A DNA stretch of 64,000 nucleotides from Hahella sp. HNIBRBA332 (GTDB lineage Bacteria > Pseudomonadota > Gammaproteobacteria > Pseudomonadales > Oleiphilaceae), in contig NZ_CP132203.1 of the NCBI RefSeq assembly GCF_030719035.1, forward strand, positions 3,472,001 through 3,536,000. The letters are read 5' to 3'. The notes under the pieces are model-generated. The model made no database searches. It saw only the letters and a list, made by a program, of their open reading frames with translations, and had not been told where the DNA came from. The position numbers and the translations under genes were made by a program. This document shows, piece after piece, positions 9,074 through 17,606 of the stretch (within the stretch, counting starts at the first letter, position 1; every line of letters begins with the position of its first letter).

Positions 9074-10210
9074 TTAGATCACTATCAGTTCCGCTTTCAG
9101 CGCTCCGGCCTGCTTCAGGGCCTCCAGCACCGCCATCACATCGCCTGGCGCCGCCCCGACCTGATTCACCGCGCGCACAATGTCATTAAGAGTCGCCGCC
9201 GGACCAAACTTGAACATACGGCTGGGCTCCTGCTCCACATTCACATCTGTCTGGGGAACGACGACCGTATCGCCTCCCGCTAGCGCATTGGGTTGACTGA
9301 CGCCAAAATCCTCAGTGATGGTGACGGTCAGGTTGCCATGGGTCACCGCGGCCGGCAGCACTTTCACATTCTGCCCCACCACGATTGTTCCGGTGCGGGA
9401 GTTGATCACTATCTTCGCGGCTTCCTGCCCGGGCTCCACCTCCAGATTTTCCAAAATAGAAAGAAAGCCCACCCGCTGCGACGCCTCCCGCGGCGCCATC
9501 ACTCGAATGCTGGCTGCGTCCATGGCTTGCGCCAGTCCAGGGCCCAGCAGGTCATTAATGCGATCCTGCACGCGTTTGGCGGTAGTGAAGTCCGGCGAAC
9601 TCAAGTTCAACGTCAAGGTGTCGCCATGACTGAAGCTACTGGGAACAGCGCGTTCAACCGTAGCGCCGTTAGGGATACGTCCCACACTGGGCACGTTCAC
9701 TGTGATGCTGGAGCCATCCGCGCCGCCCGCGCCAAACCCGCCCACCACCAGATTGCCCTGGGCAACGGCGTAGGTTTTGCCGTCAGCGCCTTTCAGGTTA
9801 GTCATCAGCAAGCTGCCGCCGCGCAAGCTCTTCGCATTACCGACGGAAGAGACCGTGATATCGATTTTCTGACCCGGTTTGGAGAAAGCAGGCAGATCCG
9901 CATGCACGGAAACCGCCGCCACGTTTTTCAGTTTCGGATCGGTCCCGGCGGGAATAGTGATGCCAAAACGGTTCATCATATTGCGGAAGGTCTGATCGGT
10001 GAACGGCGCTTTGTCGCCGGTGCCGTCCAACCCCACCACCAGACCATATCCCACGATCTGGTTACTGCGTACGCCTTCCACGGTGGCGATGTCTTTAATC
10101 CTTTCCGCGCCGGCCATCGCTGCAAAACACAGCAGCCCCAGCGCAAACAGCGCACGCCATGCTTTCTGCAAGGAATGGATCGCATTGGTTTTGTCGGATA
10201 CTTCATGCAT
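9074..10210 (-). CDS. flgI: Flagellar P-ring protein
   Basis: FlgI builds the periplasmic P-ring that acts as a bushing for the rod in the peptidoglycan. The mature protein begins at ERIKDIATVEGVRSNQIVGYG followed by LVVGLDGTGD, the family signature, after a signal peptide whose hydrophobic core is LFALGLLCFAAMAGA. Translation is open back to 10303 and overlaps flgH, but I choose ATG 10208-10210 because it gives a normal signal peptide and no overlap; ATG 10243 is possible. Neither has a strong Shine-Dalgarno. With the chosen start the protein is 378 residues. It lies between flgH and flgJ in the standard order. Confidence 0.94.
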   Translation of the reverse strand: MHEVSDKTNAIHSLQKAWRALFALGLLCFAAMAGAERIKDIATVEGVRSNQIVGYGLVVGLDGTGDKAPFTDQTFRNMMNRFGITIPAGTDPKLKNVAAVSVHADLPAFSKPGQKIDITVSSVGNAKSLRGGSLLMTNLKGADGKTYAVAQGNLVVGGFGAGGADGSSITVNVPSVGRIPNGATVERAVPSSFSHGDTLTLNLSSPDFTTAKRVQDRINDLLGPGLAQAMDAASIRVMAPREASQRVGFLSILENLEVEPGQEAAKIVINSRTGTIVVGQNVKVLPAAVTHGNLTVTITEDFGVSQPNALAGGDTVVVPQTDVNVEQEPSRMFKFGPAATLNDIVRAVNQVGAAPGDVMAVLEALKQAGALKAELIVI

Positions 10211-10260
10211 AGTCGGATACCGCTGGTTAAAGACAAACGTCATCGTTTCGAAATCAGGCG

Positions 10261-10944
10261 TTATAGAGGGAACCATTCGCTGTTGAAAAACCGCTGTAGC
10301 CAACCAGCGCGATTCACGTCGCCGAAGGCGCCGGTGCCGCTATATGCGAAGCGGGCGTCCGCGATCTTGCTGGACAGAATAGTGTTATCCACCCCGATAT
10401 CCTGGGGACGCACCAGCCCGCTGAGACGGATATACTCATCCCCTTCCGTCAGGGTCAGCCATTTTTCACCACGAATCCGCAAGACGCCGTTGGGCAATAC
10501 GTCCGAGATAGTGACGCTGATACTGCCAGTCAGGCTATTGCTTTGATCTGCATCCGCCGAGCCCGAGAAGTCCCGTTCGAAGTTCGAGTCAGTGAGCAGA
10601 CTGAGGTTATGCGCAGAAATTGCGGTTCCCAGAACCGTCGCTTCGTTGAATGAGTTCTCAGAGTCCTTTTTCAAATTGGTGCCTGTGCTTTTGGAGGACT
10701 GCGTGCTCTCCTGCAGCACCACGGTCAGCACGTCGCCGACTTGATGGGCTGTACGATCGCCAAACAGGGAGAAATTCTGCGCGCTGGAATAAATGGAGCC
10801 ATCCACTGGAGCCGGCTGCATCAGCGTCTGTGGCGGAACGGGCGCGAATGCCGGGTCTCCCGGGCGCACCTGCTCTCTGCTGATCGGGCTGCATCCGCTC
10901 AGCAAGGTAACCATAATTAGTGAGATCAGCGTTAGAGTTTTCAC
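10261..10944 (-). CDS. flgH: Flagellar L-ring lipoprotein
   Basis: FlgH forms the outer-membrane L-ring. The product has a lipoprotein signal with lipobox LLSGC, then the family stretch around SLFGDRTAHQVGDVLTVVL and a C-terminal DARFAYSGTGAFGD. I start at GTG 10942-10944 because GGGGAGGG lies about 6 nt upstream; this gives 227 residues, close to the E. coli length. The frame stays open to a TTG-ATG at 10980 directly next to the flgG stop, without a ribosome site. The Cys would be lipidated and the protein anchored in the outer membrane. Same strand and order as the rest of the operon. Confidence 0.95.
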   Translation of the reverse strand: MKTLTLISLIMVTLLSGCSPISREQVRPGDPAFAPVPPQTLMQPAPVDGSIYSSAQNFSLFGDRTAHQVGDVLTVVLQESTQSSKSTGTNLKKDSENSFNEATVLGTAISAHNLSLLTDSNFERDFSGSADADQSNSLTGSISVTISDVLPNGVLRIRGEKWLTLTEGDEYIRLSGLVRPQDIGVDNTILSSKIADARFAYSGTGAFGDVNRAGWLQRFFNSEWFPL

Positions 10945-10980
10945 GCCCGGCCCTCCCCGATTAAATCGACGACACATCAA

Positions 10981-11766
10981 TTAAAGATTCTGGGTGATGT
11001 ACTGCAGCATCTGATCCGCAGTAGTCACCACTTTCGCATTCATCTCGTAGGCGCGTTGGGTGGTGATCATATTCACCATTTCCTCAACGATCTCTACGTT
11101 GGAGGTTTCCACCATGCCCTGCTCAACGGTTCCCAGCCCCGCTAGCCCAGGCGTGCCTTCCTGAGGATCGCCGCTGGCGGCGGTTTCACGAAACAGGTTA
11201 TTGCCGATCGCTTCCAACCCGGCTGGGTTGATAAAGTCCACTGTATTGATATTGCCGATCTGAGTTGGCGCAGCGGTGCCCGCCACAGTGACGCTAACCA
11301 CACCATCGGTGCTGATGGTCAGGTGCAAAGCGCCATCCGGCACAGTAATGCCAGGCTCAAGAGGAAAGCCATTGGCGGTGACCACATCACCGTCGGAATT
11401 CAGGTGGAACTGACCGTCCCGGGTATAAGAAATAGTGCCGTCCGGCATCAGAATCTGAAAGAAACCGCGGCCGTTGATGGCGATGTCCAGCGGCTGCTCG
11501 GTAACTTCCAGATTACCTTCGCTGAATACTTTCTGAGTGCCGACCACGCGCACCCCAGTCCCCAGCTGCAGACCAGAAGGCAGTTGAGTGTCTTGAGAAC
11601 TCTGACCGCCCGGTTGCCGCTTGATCTGATACAGCAGATCCTGAAATACGGCGCGATCTCGCTTGAAGCCGGTCGTGTTAACGTTCGCCAGGTTATTGGA
11701 AATGGTTTTTAGAGCAGTATCCTGGGCCGCGAGCCCGGTTTTACTCACCCACAACGCACCATGCAT
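10981..11766 (-). CDS. flgG: Flagellar distal rod protein
   Basis: FlgG makes the distal rod of the basal body. The 261-residue protein starts MHGALWVSKTGLAAQDTAL and contains the rod signature ISNNLANVNTTGFKRDR, a central GRGFFQILMPDG block, and a C-terminal MVNMITTQRAYEMNAKVV plus a coiled end. An AGGAG is 8 nt before ATG 11764-11766; the frame extends 11 codons upstream without need. The length matches the usual 260-262. It follows flgF after a 105-bp gap that holds a strong hairpin. Confidence 0.96.
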   Translation of the reverse strand: MHGALWVSKTGLAAQDTALKTISNNLANVNTTGFKRDRAVFQDLLYQIKRQPGGQSSQDTQLPSGLQLGTGVRVVGTQKVFSEGNLEVTEQPLDIAINGRGFFQILMPDGTISYTRDGQFHLNSDGDVVTANGFPLEPGITVPDGALHLTISTDGVVSVTVAGTAAPTQIGNINTVDFINPAGLEAIGNNLFRETAASGDPQEGTPGLAGLGTVEQGMVETSNVEIVEEMVNMITTQRAYEMNAKVVTTADQMLQYITQNL

Positions 11767-11836
11767 GACAAATTCTCCTATGCAGGTCGGACAACACAAT
11801 AAATGGGTTTCAACCTATACCCGGATAAACTCCGGG

Positions 11837-11866
11837 CCGCATGGCGGAAAATTGCCGCTCATGCGG
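11837..11866 (-). other. Intercistronic hairpin between flgF and flgG
   Basis: Inverted repeat CCGCATG-(one bulged base on one arm)-GCGG with a 7-nt loop, 11 paired bases in all, within the 105-bp flgF-flgG gap. No T-run follows. Probably an RNA processing or stability element that sets the flgG level; function is inference. Confidence 0.45.
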
Positions 11867-11871
11867 GATTA

Positions 11872-12618
11872 CTAGGAGATCTGCAATAAGCGTGCCGCTG
11901 CTTCGGTGTTATCATCCGCAGCGCGCATAACTTTGACTTGAAGTTCAAATTGGCGGGAAAGAGAGAGGATTTCCGTCATTTCTTCGACGGCATTGACATT
12001 GGAGGACTCCAGATAGCCGGGCTCCAGACGCACCAGCCCATCAGGGAGAGCCGGACCGGGAACGTCCGGTTTCAAGTGAATCAGTCCATCGACGCCTTTT
12101 TCAAGACTTTCGGTGGGAGGATTGACCAGACGGATACGGTCCACTTCCTGGATTTCGTCTGGATTCCCGCCCAACGGCACAATAGAAATCGTGCCGTCTA
12201 CGCCAATATTAAGCTTTGCCGCCGGCGGCACGGCGATAGGCCCGCCGTTGCCGAGCACCGGCAAACCCGAGCCTGTGCGCAGCATGCCATTCACATCCAA
12301 CAGCAGCTCCCCTTCCCGGGTATAAGCTTCGCCGCCATCCGGCGCCTGTACAGCAATCCAGCCCTTGCCGGCGACAGCGACATCCAGGTCGCGTCCAGTC
12401 TGCATCAGCGACCCCATTTCGAAGTCCGTCGCCGGCCTCTCCGTCATGGCGTAGGCGCGGCTCGGATAATGTTCGCCAAACACCGGCATACTGCGCGCCT
12501 GCAAGAAATCAGACTTGAAGCCAGTGGTGTTGGCGTTAGCCAGGTTGTTGGCGTGGCCGCGCTGAGACAACATGTTCTGCTTGGCGCCGCTCATGGCGAT
12601 GTATAAGGCTTTATCCAT
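11872..12618 (-). CDS. flgF: Flagellar proximal rod protein
   Basis: FlgF is one of the proximal rod proteins. The 248-residue product begins MDKALYIAMSGAKQNMLSQ, with the rod motif NNLANANTTGFKSDF, a central GKGWIAVQAPDG block and a C-terminal SRQFELQVKVMRAADD. A GAGAGG ribosome site sits 6 nt before ATG 12616-12618. It follows flgE by 61 bp and precedes flgG. Length and motifs are normal. Confidence 0.96.
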   Translation of the reverse strand: MDKALYIAMSGAKQNMLSQRGHANNLANANTTGFKSDFLQARSMPVFGEHYPSRAYAMTERPATDFEMGSLMQTGRDLDVAVAGKGWIAVQAPDGGEAYTREGELLLDVNGMLRTGSGLPVLGNGGPIAVPPAAKLNIGVDGTISIVPLGGNPDEIQEVDRIRLVNPPTESLEKGVDGLIHLKPDVPGPALPDGLVRLEPGYLESSNVNAVEEMTEILSLSRQFELQVKVMRAADDNTEAAARLLQIS

Positions 12619-12679
12619 GACTACCTCTCGAATTCCACCTGATCGCGTTAATCATCTTTCTCACTCTTTCACCCATCCA

Positions 12680-14635
12680 CTAACGCAGGTTGATGATGGT
12701 CTGAGTGATGGCGTTGGCGGTCTCAATGGTTTTCGCATTGGCCTGATAGTTTCGCTGCGCGATGATCAGTCCCACCAACTGCTCGGACAAATCCACATTG
12801 GAATCTTCCAAAGAGCTGGAGCGAATAGCCCCCAGAGATGCCGTGCCGGGGGCTCCAATCACAGGGTTGCCGGAGTTGAACGTCTCCACCCAAGTGGTTT
12901 CCCCCACCGGCGCCAAGCCTTGAATGTCATTGAAGTTCGCCAATGCGACCTGCCCCAGCACTTTAGACTCGCCATTGGTGTAGCGGGCGAAAATCACCCC
13001 GCCATCATCCACGTCCAAACCAATCAGACGCCCAGTGGTAAAGCCATCTTGCTGTAAATCGTTCACCGCAAACGCGCTGCCATACTGAGTCGTTGCGCCA
13101 AGATCTATAAAGAAATTAGAGCTGGTGGGAGGATCAGGAATCGGCAAGGTTCCGCCATCCGCCACATTCAGCGGCCCTTCCGCGCCGTTTGGCGCACCGT
13201 CAGGCGTCAGCGGCGTCCAGTTGGAAATCAGCACATCGTCAGACAGCACTTCGTTGATCGAACCGTCCTGATCGAAGACCAGACTAAAGGACGCGCGGGT
13301 GGGCGTGCCGCCAGTCACCAGGGGGTCGCCGACATCCTGGCCGTCAATTAATGCATACATAGTCCACAGGTTATCTGGCGTGGTCGCTGTTTGCGGTTCT
13401 TTCACGAAAAACGTCGTCAAAACATGGGAATTGCCCAAACTGTCGTAAATCGTGGTGGATGTCGCATGGTTGTATGTGTTTTCATCCGCCGGATCGAATA
13501 CGTTATTGACGAAAGGCGTACCGGTAAAGGTGGCGAACAGATCGCTCGTGCCGCTGGCCAAAGTGACGCCATCCTGAATGGTCAGGTTGACGCTGCCGCC
13601 TACTACGACATCCGTCAGAGCCGTACTCAAGGTTTGTGAGGTAGCCGCCGCATCGTTGCCCTGCACCACAAACTGATCGCCAGCCGCACCATTGAAACTG
13701 AAGCTAAGATCATTGCCGCGGTTATCGATTACCACCAGATCCGTACCGTCCAGCACTGCGCGCACGCCAATCAATGAGGAAGAGGAGTTGATGGCGTCGC
13801 CCAAGTCAGTCAGGTTGGTGTAGCCGTCGAATAGCACGCCATTGATAAACACCTGCATAGTGCCGGAGGCATTGTTGAAACCCGCCGCCGTAATCGTGGC
13901 GCGAGTACTGGCGGCGGCGTCTATGTTGTCCAGGTTGTTGAACAGGGCCGCTATTTCATTCGCGGAACTGTTCGCTGGAATGGTCACCGTTGAAGTGGAG
14001 CCATCAGCCTGAGTCACGGTAATTGTCTGTGCGGCATAGCCATTAGCGCCATTCGTGCCGGCGGCGGTAGCATCCACCGCCTGCCCAATAAACACGCCGT
14101 CTGAGGACAGTGTATCGCCACGTTCCAGCAGCACCGGCTCGGACGCATCCAGGTTAAGGTTGGCGTCCACCCTTGTGGTTCTGTCCGGCGCCAGGCTGGT
14201 GTCATCTATCAACAGATCGCCCAGCACTCCGCTGACGACGCCGCTGTCATTGGCGACAAACCCCTGCAGATGCATGCCGGAGCTGTTCACCACATAACCT
14301 TCCTTGTCGATGCCGAAAGCGCCGGCGCGACTGTAGCGACGATCGCCGTTGTTGGTGTCGAGGATAAAGAAGCCTTCGCCGTTGATGGCGAGGTCCAGAC
14401 CATTCTCGGTAAAGGAAAGATTGCCCTGCGCAAACTCTTGCCGCACCTTTTGCACCCGTACGCCGTCTCCGACCGGGTTAGAGCCCAGACTTAAAAAGCT
14501 GTTGGCGTACAGATCTCCAAACTCCGCACGCGACCGTTTAAAGCCGGTAGTGCTGGCGTTGGCGATATTATTGCCGGTCACCTCCAGGTCGACCGACGCT
14601 GCCCTGATTCCTGTTAACGCGATATTAAACGGCAT
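12680..14635 (-). CDS. flgE: Flagellar hook protein, enlarged
   Basis: FlgE is the subunit of the hook, the universal joint between basal body and filament. The N-terminus MPFNIALTGIRAAS with NNIANASTTGFKRSRAEF is the rod/hook signature. The C-terminus (LSEQLVGLIIAQRNYQANAK, then TIETANAITQTIINLR) is the matching helix. At 651 residues it is well above the enterobacterial length of about 400. The extra part lies in the central exposed domains (roughly residues 150-500), rich in Thr, Asn, Ser and Asp. The FlgK product of the same operon is enlarged too. It is between flgD (17-bp gap) and flgF. Confidence 0.96.
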   Translation of the reverse strand: MPFNIALTGIRAASVDLEVTGNNIANASTTGFKRSRAEFGDLYANSFLSLGSNPVGDGVRVQKVRQEFAQGNLSFTENGLDLAINGEGFFILDTNNGDRRYSRAGAFGIDKEGYVVNSSGMHLQGFVANDSGVVSGVLGDLLIDDTSLAPDRTTRVDANLNLDASEPVLLERGDTLSSDGVFIGQAVDATAAGTNGANGYAAQTITVTQADGSTSTVTIPANSSANEIAALFNNLDNIDAAASTRATITAAGFNNASGTMQVFINGVLFDGYTNLTDLGDAINSSSSLIGVRAVLDGTDLVVIDNRGNDLSFSFNGAAGDQFVVQGNDAAATSQTLSTALTDVVVGGSVNLTIQDGVTLASGTSDLFATFTGTPFVNNVFDPADENTYNHATSTTIYDSLGNSHVLTTFFVKEPQTATTPDNLWTMYALIDGQDVGDPLVTGGTPTRASFSLVFDQDGSINEVLSDDVLISNWTPLTPDGAPNGAEGPLNVADGGTLPIPDPPTSSNFFIDLGATTQYGSAFAVNDLQQDGFTTGRLIGLDVDDGGVIFARYTNGESKVLGQVALANFNDIQGLAPVGETTWVETFNSGNPVIGAPGTASLGAIRSSSLEDSNVDLSEQLVGLIIAQRNYQANAKTIETANAITQTIINLR

Positions 14636-14652
14636 ACCACACCTCGCACATG

Positions 14653-15330
14653 CTAACTGATCTGTTTGATATCGCTTAATCCGACCGAGCCAAGTCCGGC
14701 CAGATTCAAAGTGACGCCGCCGTCACGCGCGATTGATACACTATCCACATTGGCCGCCAGATAAGAGCTGACTTGCATCTGCTCACCGCTGTAGCGAGCC
14801 CGTGCGACCACTTCATACCGCCCCGCCGGCAAAGTTTCGCCGTTGCTGTTTTTGCCGTCCCAACTGAACGTGACATCGCCACCGGGCTGATAACCTTTAT
14901 CAATAGTCGTGATGAGTTCGCCAGCCTCGTTATAGACGCTAATGGTCAATTGCGACGTTCCGGCAGGCAGCTCCACCACCCCATTTATGGATCCATCCGC
15001 ACTCTTGATAGCGCTTTCCATCGGAGCCAGCACATCCCGTCCCACCATCGCCGAGGCCTGCAAGGCCTGTGCGCTGCGAAACTGAGAGGCCATTGTGTCC
15101 ACGGTCGAATTCAATGACTGAATCCCTTCCACCGAGCTGAATTGCGCCAACTGTGCGACAAACGCTGTATTGTCCTGGGGATCGAGCGGACTCTGGTTAT
15201 TCAACTGGGCGATCATCAGATCCATGAATTCGTTTTTACCCAGCTCGTTTTTCCTGTTGGCGGACTTTTGCTGAAGCGCGTATTGACTCAGCGCGTCGCT
15301 AGTCTGATTTGCCGTATTGATATCGCTCAT
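14653..15330 (-). CDS. flgD: Flagellar hook assembly capping protein
   Basis: FlgD forms the cap on which hook subunits polymerise. The 225-residue product has the N-terminal FlgD signature FMDLMIAQLNNQSPLDPQDN then FVAQLAQFSSVEGIQ. Next comes a Tudor/FnIII-like C-terminal half with FSWDGKNSNGETLPAGRYEV. I start at ATG 15328-15330, which has GAGGA 7 nt upstream; a GTG codon immediately before it is too close to that site. It lies between flgC (24-bp gap) and flgE. Confidence 0.95.
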   Translation of the reverse strand: MSDINTANQTSDALSQYALQQKSANRKNELGKNEFMDLMIAQLNNQSPLDPQDNTAFVAQLAQFSSVEGIQSLNSTVDTMASQFRSAQALQASAMVGRDVLAPMESAIKSADGSINGVVELPAGTSQLTISVYNEAGELITTIDKGYQPGGDVTFSWDGKNSNGETLPAGRYEVVARARYSGEQMQVSSYLAANVDSVSIARDGGVTLNLAGLGSVGLSDIKQIS

Positions 15331-15354
15331 CACGCTGTCCTCACGAAAAGTTCA

Positions 15355-15792
15355 TCACTGACCAATAGTCAGCAGGCGCTGCATCATGGTTTTCGCTGAA
15401 TTCAGCACTTCCACATTGGTCTGGAAGCTGCGGGAAGCGGACATCATATCCGCCATTTCCTCCACCACATTCACGTTGGGATAAAACACATAGCCGTCCG
15501 CATCCGCCATGGGGTGGTCCGGTTGGTAGCGACGCTCCAGAGAGGCATCGCTTTCCACAATGGCGCGCACCTCAACGCCGCGAGAGGCGTCATCGTTGAT
15601 CGAAGGAGGAATCGCCGCATTGAGAGCGTCCTGATGCACCGCCGCAAAAATCGGCTTGCGCGCACGATAAGTCTGATCGATGCTCGAGCTGGCGGTGTCC
15701 GCGTTGGCCAGGTTGCTGGCGGTAGTGTTAAGTCGCACGGATTGTGCAGTCATACCGGAACCGGCAATGTCGAAAATGCTATTGATCCCCAT
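15355..15792 (-). CDS. flgC: Flagellar proximal rod protein
   Basis: FlgC is a proximal rod subunit. The 145-residue product begins MGINSIFDIAGSGMTAQSV and has the rod family motif TTASNLANADT. It continues with a conserved VRAIVESDASLERRYQPDHP stretch and the C-terminal NVNVVEEMADMMSASRSFQT. The stop of flgB and the start of flgC are separated by two bases, so translation is probably coupled. Length is typical. Confidence 0.96.
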   Translation of the reverse strand: MGINSIFDIAGSGMTAQSVRLNTTASNLANADTASSSIDQTYRARKPIFAAVHQDALNAAIPPSINDDASRGVEVRAIVESDASLERRYQPDHPMADADGYVFYPNVNVVEEMADMMSASRSFQTNVEVLNSAKTMMQRLLTIGQ

Positions 15793-15794
15793 CG

Positions 15795-16190
15795 TTATTC
15801 TCCTTTAATCGCGCTGACGATGCCTTTCAGGCGGCTGTTGAGGAATTCAAAGCTGGCCTGAAAATCCAGCGCGTTCTTGGAGTACTGCACGATTTCCGTC
15901 TGCGTATCCACGGTGTTGCCGTCAATGGAAGGTTGCAGCGGCTGGCGGTACAACAGGGCCCCTTCCGCCGGCGTTTTTATCGCCATGTGGGCATCGTGGG
16001 TTGTAACCACCTCCAGTGAGTCCTCTATACTTTTGGCCTGCCTGAGCACGGCTTTAAAATCGATATCCCGGGCGCGAAACCCCGGCGTGTCCGCATTGGC
16101 TATGTTGTTCGCCAGCACTTCCGCCCGTCTGGCGCGGACGTTCAGCGCTTGCTCATGGATACCCAGCGCTTTGTCGAATGATATGGCCAT
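15795..16190 (-). CDS. flgB: Flagellar proximal rod protein, first gene of the operon
   Basis: FlgB is the proximal rod subunit nearest the MS-ring. The 131-residue product starts MAISFDKALGIHEQALNVRA and carries NNIANADTPGFRARDIDF, the hallmark of the family, with a C-terminal QASFEFLNSRLKGIVSAIKG. It is the first gene of a continuous flgB-to-flgL run on the minus strand. The gap before it holds a -24/-12 promoter whose predicted transcript start is about 42 nt upstream of the ATG. No flgA, flgM or cheV is seen upstream; instead there is an unrelated nitroreductase. Confidence 0.96.
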   Translation of the reverse strand: MAISFDKALGIHEQALNVRARRAEVLANNIANADTPGFRARDIDFKAVLRQAKSIEDSLEVVTTHDAHMAIKTPAEGALLYRQPLQPSIDGNTVDTQTEIVQYSKNALDFQASFEFLNSRLKGIVSAIKGE

Positions 16191-16242
16191 CTAACACCTC
16201 TGCAGTTGCCTGACTGCGACAATCGTCATTTGCGTCAATGTC

Positions 16243-16258
16243 AGCAAGTCCCGCGCCA
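16243..16258 (-). promoter_or_regulatory. Sigma54 (-24/-12) promoter of the flgB operon
   Basis: On the minus strand the sequence reads TGGCGCGGGACTTGCT: GG and GC are separated by exactly 10 nt and the -12 element is TTGCT, very close to the consensus TGGCACG-N4-TTGC. The predicted start site is about 12 nt further, near 16232. Established knowledge: in Pseudomonas and Vibrio the hook/rod operon is sigma54 dependent and activated by FleR/FlrC. Confidence 0.75.
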
Positions 16259-16431
16259 GTTATTTTTTTTATTTTATTTTTCAGTTAGATAGCATTTTCA
16301 GTCAAGCGGAGGGCGGCAAAGGGATACCGCCCTGAAGAAAAGTGCGTCCACGCCATGCGGCAAAAGGACAACCATCGTCATCGAAAGGGTTTAACAGGAG
16401 GACGAATATGGCGGGTGGGGATATGAGATAA

Positions 16432-16460
16432 GCGACGCCTGCTAAAACATGCAGCGTCGC
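16432..16460 (-). terminator. Probable terminator after the nitroreductase gene
   Basis: Imperfect hairpin with arms GCGACGC-TGC and GCA-G-GCGTCGC (one bulge), followed on the minus strand by TTATCTCAT. It lies just past the stop of the nitroreductase gene and upstream of the flgB promoter, insulating the flagellar operon. The T-tract is short, so strength is uncertain. The remaining bases of the 16191-16467 gap show an AT-rich run (16260-16285) upstream of the sigma54 site. Confidence 0.5.
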
Positions 16461-16467
16461 AGGAAAA

Positions 16468-17034
16468 TCAGCTCGCTTCGCCAGTGAAGAAACTGACGCG
16501 CTCTTCAAAAGCAGGCGGTTCGGGAACTTTCTTCTCTTTACTGGCCGGCGTCCCTACATAAAGATAACCCACGACATGCTCGTTGGAGGCCAAACCAAGA
16601 CGCTGCTTGACACGCTCGTCATAGGCCACCCATCCGGTGCGCCACATAGCGCCATAGCCCAATTCCTCCAGCCCCAGCATCAACGCATAGGCGCTGCAAC
16701 CGGCGGAAATCAGCTGTTCCGACTCCGGAACCTTGGGGTGTTCCTGCGCAGTGGCGACAACCACAATCACCATTGGCGCGCGACTGGGAGCCTTGGCCAG
16801 TTTTTGCTTGGCCGCGTCGTCCTGACCATCCTGCTCCGCAGTTTCGTAATATATGCGGCCCAGAGCATCGAGCCCCTCGCCTTCCACAATAATCAACCGA
16901 CACGGCCGTAAGCGGCCATGGTCCGGCGCGCGCATGATCACCGGATACAGTTTCCGCAATTCTTCATGGCTCGGCGCCGGCGCCTGCAACAAGGGAGTGG
17001 AGGTTCGATTTACAAGAATATCTAATACCGCCAT
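16468..17034 (-). CDS. YdjA-like nitroreductase family oxidoreductase
   Basis: A 188-residue flavoprotein of the nitroreductase family, small single-domain YdjA type. Visible are the N-terminal NRTSTPLL and the conserved RAPDHGRLRPCRLIIVEGEG region, which in this family contributes to FMN phosphate and isoalloxazine binding. The C-terminal half has LMLGLEELGYGAMWRTGW and HVVGYLYVGTP. Such enzymes bind FMN as homodimers and use NAD(P)H; the physiological substrate of the YdjA group is not settled. ATG 17032-17034. It is a single gene between its own terminator and a long non-coding stretch, with no visible functional tie to flagella. Confidence 0.85.
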   Translation of the reverse strand: MAVLDILVNRTSTPLLQAPAPSHEELRKLYPVIMRAPDHGRLRPCRLIIVEGEGLDALGRIYYETAEQDGQDDAAKQKLAKAPSRAPMVIVVVATAQEHPKVPESEQLISAGCSAYALMLGLEELGYGAMWRTGWVAYDERVKQRLGLASNEHVVGYLYVGTPASKEKKVPEPPAFEERVSFFTGEAS

Positions 17035-17606
17035 GGTGTTATACGTGGCTCCTGTTGTTTATCCGCGTGACCGCCGGTCAGACCAACAAAAGCCCGGCGA
17101 CTGATTTCGGATCAGATTATAAATAGGAATAATTCTTAAATATATGCAATTGACCGTCAGAAAACACTTGTCCTATCACGCCACTTCATCTTCCATTTAC
17201 GCCAACTCAAAAGGTTAAAGATTGTCTAACGACAGACAAAACCGTCCCACAGATTGTCCGACAACCCCATTACTGCTAACCTTAGACGCGATCGTAGCGC
17301 TGGTGGACTATACTACCAGAAGAGGGCGGCAGTTATGGCGGATGGTTTACGCCGGTCCAACGGCTTTTTACATGGCAATCCCGCATTCAACCAATGCGTC
17401 GCGCTACGCCTGTTGCACAGGCGCCTCCCGCTTTCCACCCGGAAAACCTTCTAATCCTGTCCTTTTTAGGGTATATCCGTGCTAGGACAGGACGTTTTTA
17501 TTGATAACAGCAAACCGGCGAGCCGCATTGCCACTCCCATGCGCTCGCAGGGACTTTTGGTTAGGTTGAAAAATATGCTGACGGGACAATACCGGTATTC
17601 GCGGTT
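17035..17606. other. Non-coding stretch with an orphan hairpin
   Basis: 572 bp between the divergent nitroreductase and cyclase genes. It starts with an AT-rich block (17110-17150) that may hold the nitroreductase promoter. It contains TTGACC near 17152, a TATACT near 17309, and, toward the cyclase, a terminator-like hairpin (separate entry). Two short overlapping frames (17222-17485, 17254-17454) lack a ribosome site and family resemblance, and I do not call them genes. Confidence 0.5.
17455..17500 (+). terminator. Terminator-like hairpin with no gene in front of it
   Basis: A perfect 9-bp inverted repeat TCCTGTCCT (17455-17463) / AGGACAGGA (17484-17492) with a 20-nt loop, followed by CGTTTTTATT. 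This is a plausible Rho-independent terminator in the plus direction, 107 nt before the cyclase start. No coding sequence precedes it on the plus strand, so it may end a small RNA or act as an attenuator in the cyclase leader. Confidence 0.45.

Noticed and set aside
7963..9189. Long plus-strand frame of 408 codons opposite flgJ
   Set aside because: Antisense to an unmistakable flgJ; Arg/His/Leu-rich composition typical of a shadow frame.
9293..10546. Plus-strand frame of 417 codons opposite flgI/flgH
   Set aside because: Same reason: antisense shadow, low-complexity His/Arg/Gln content.
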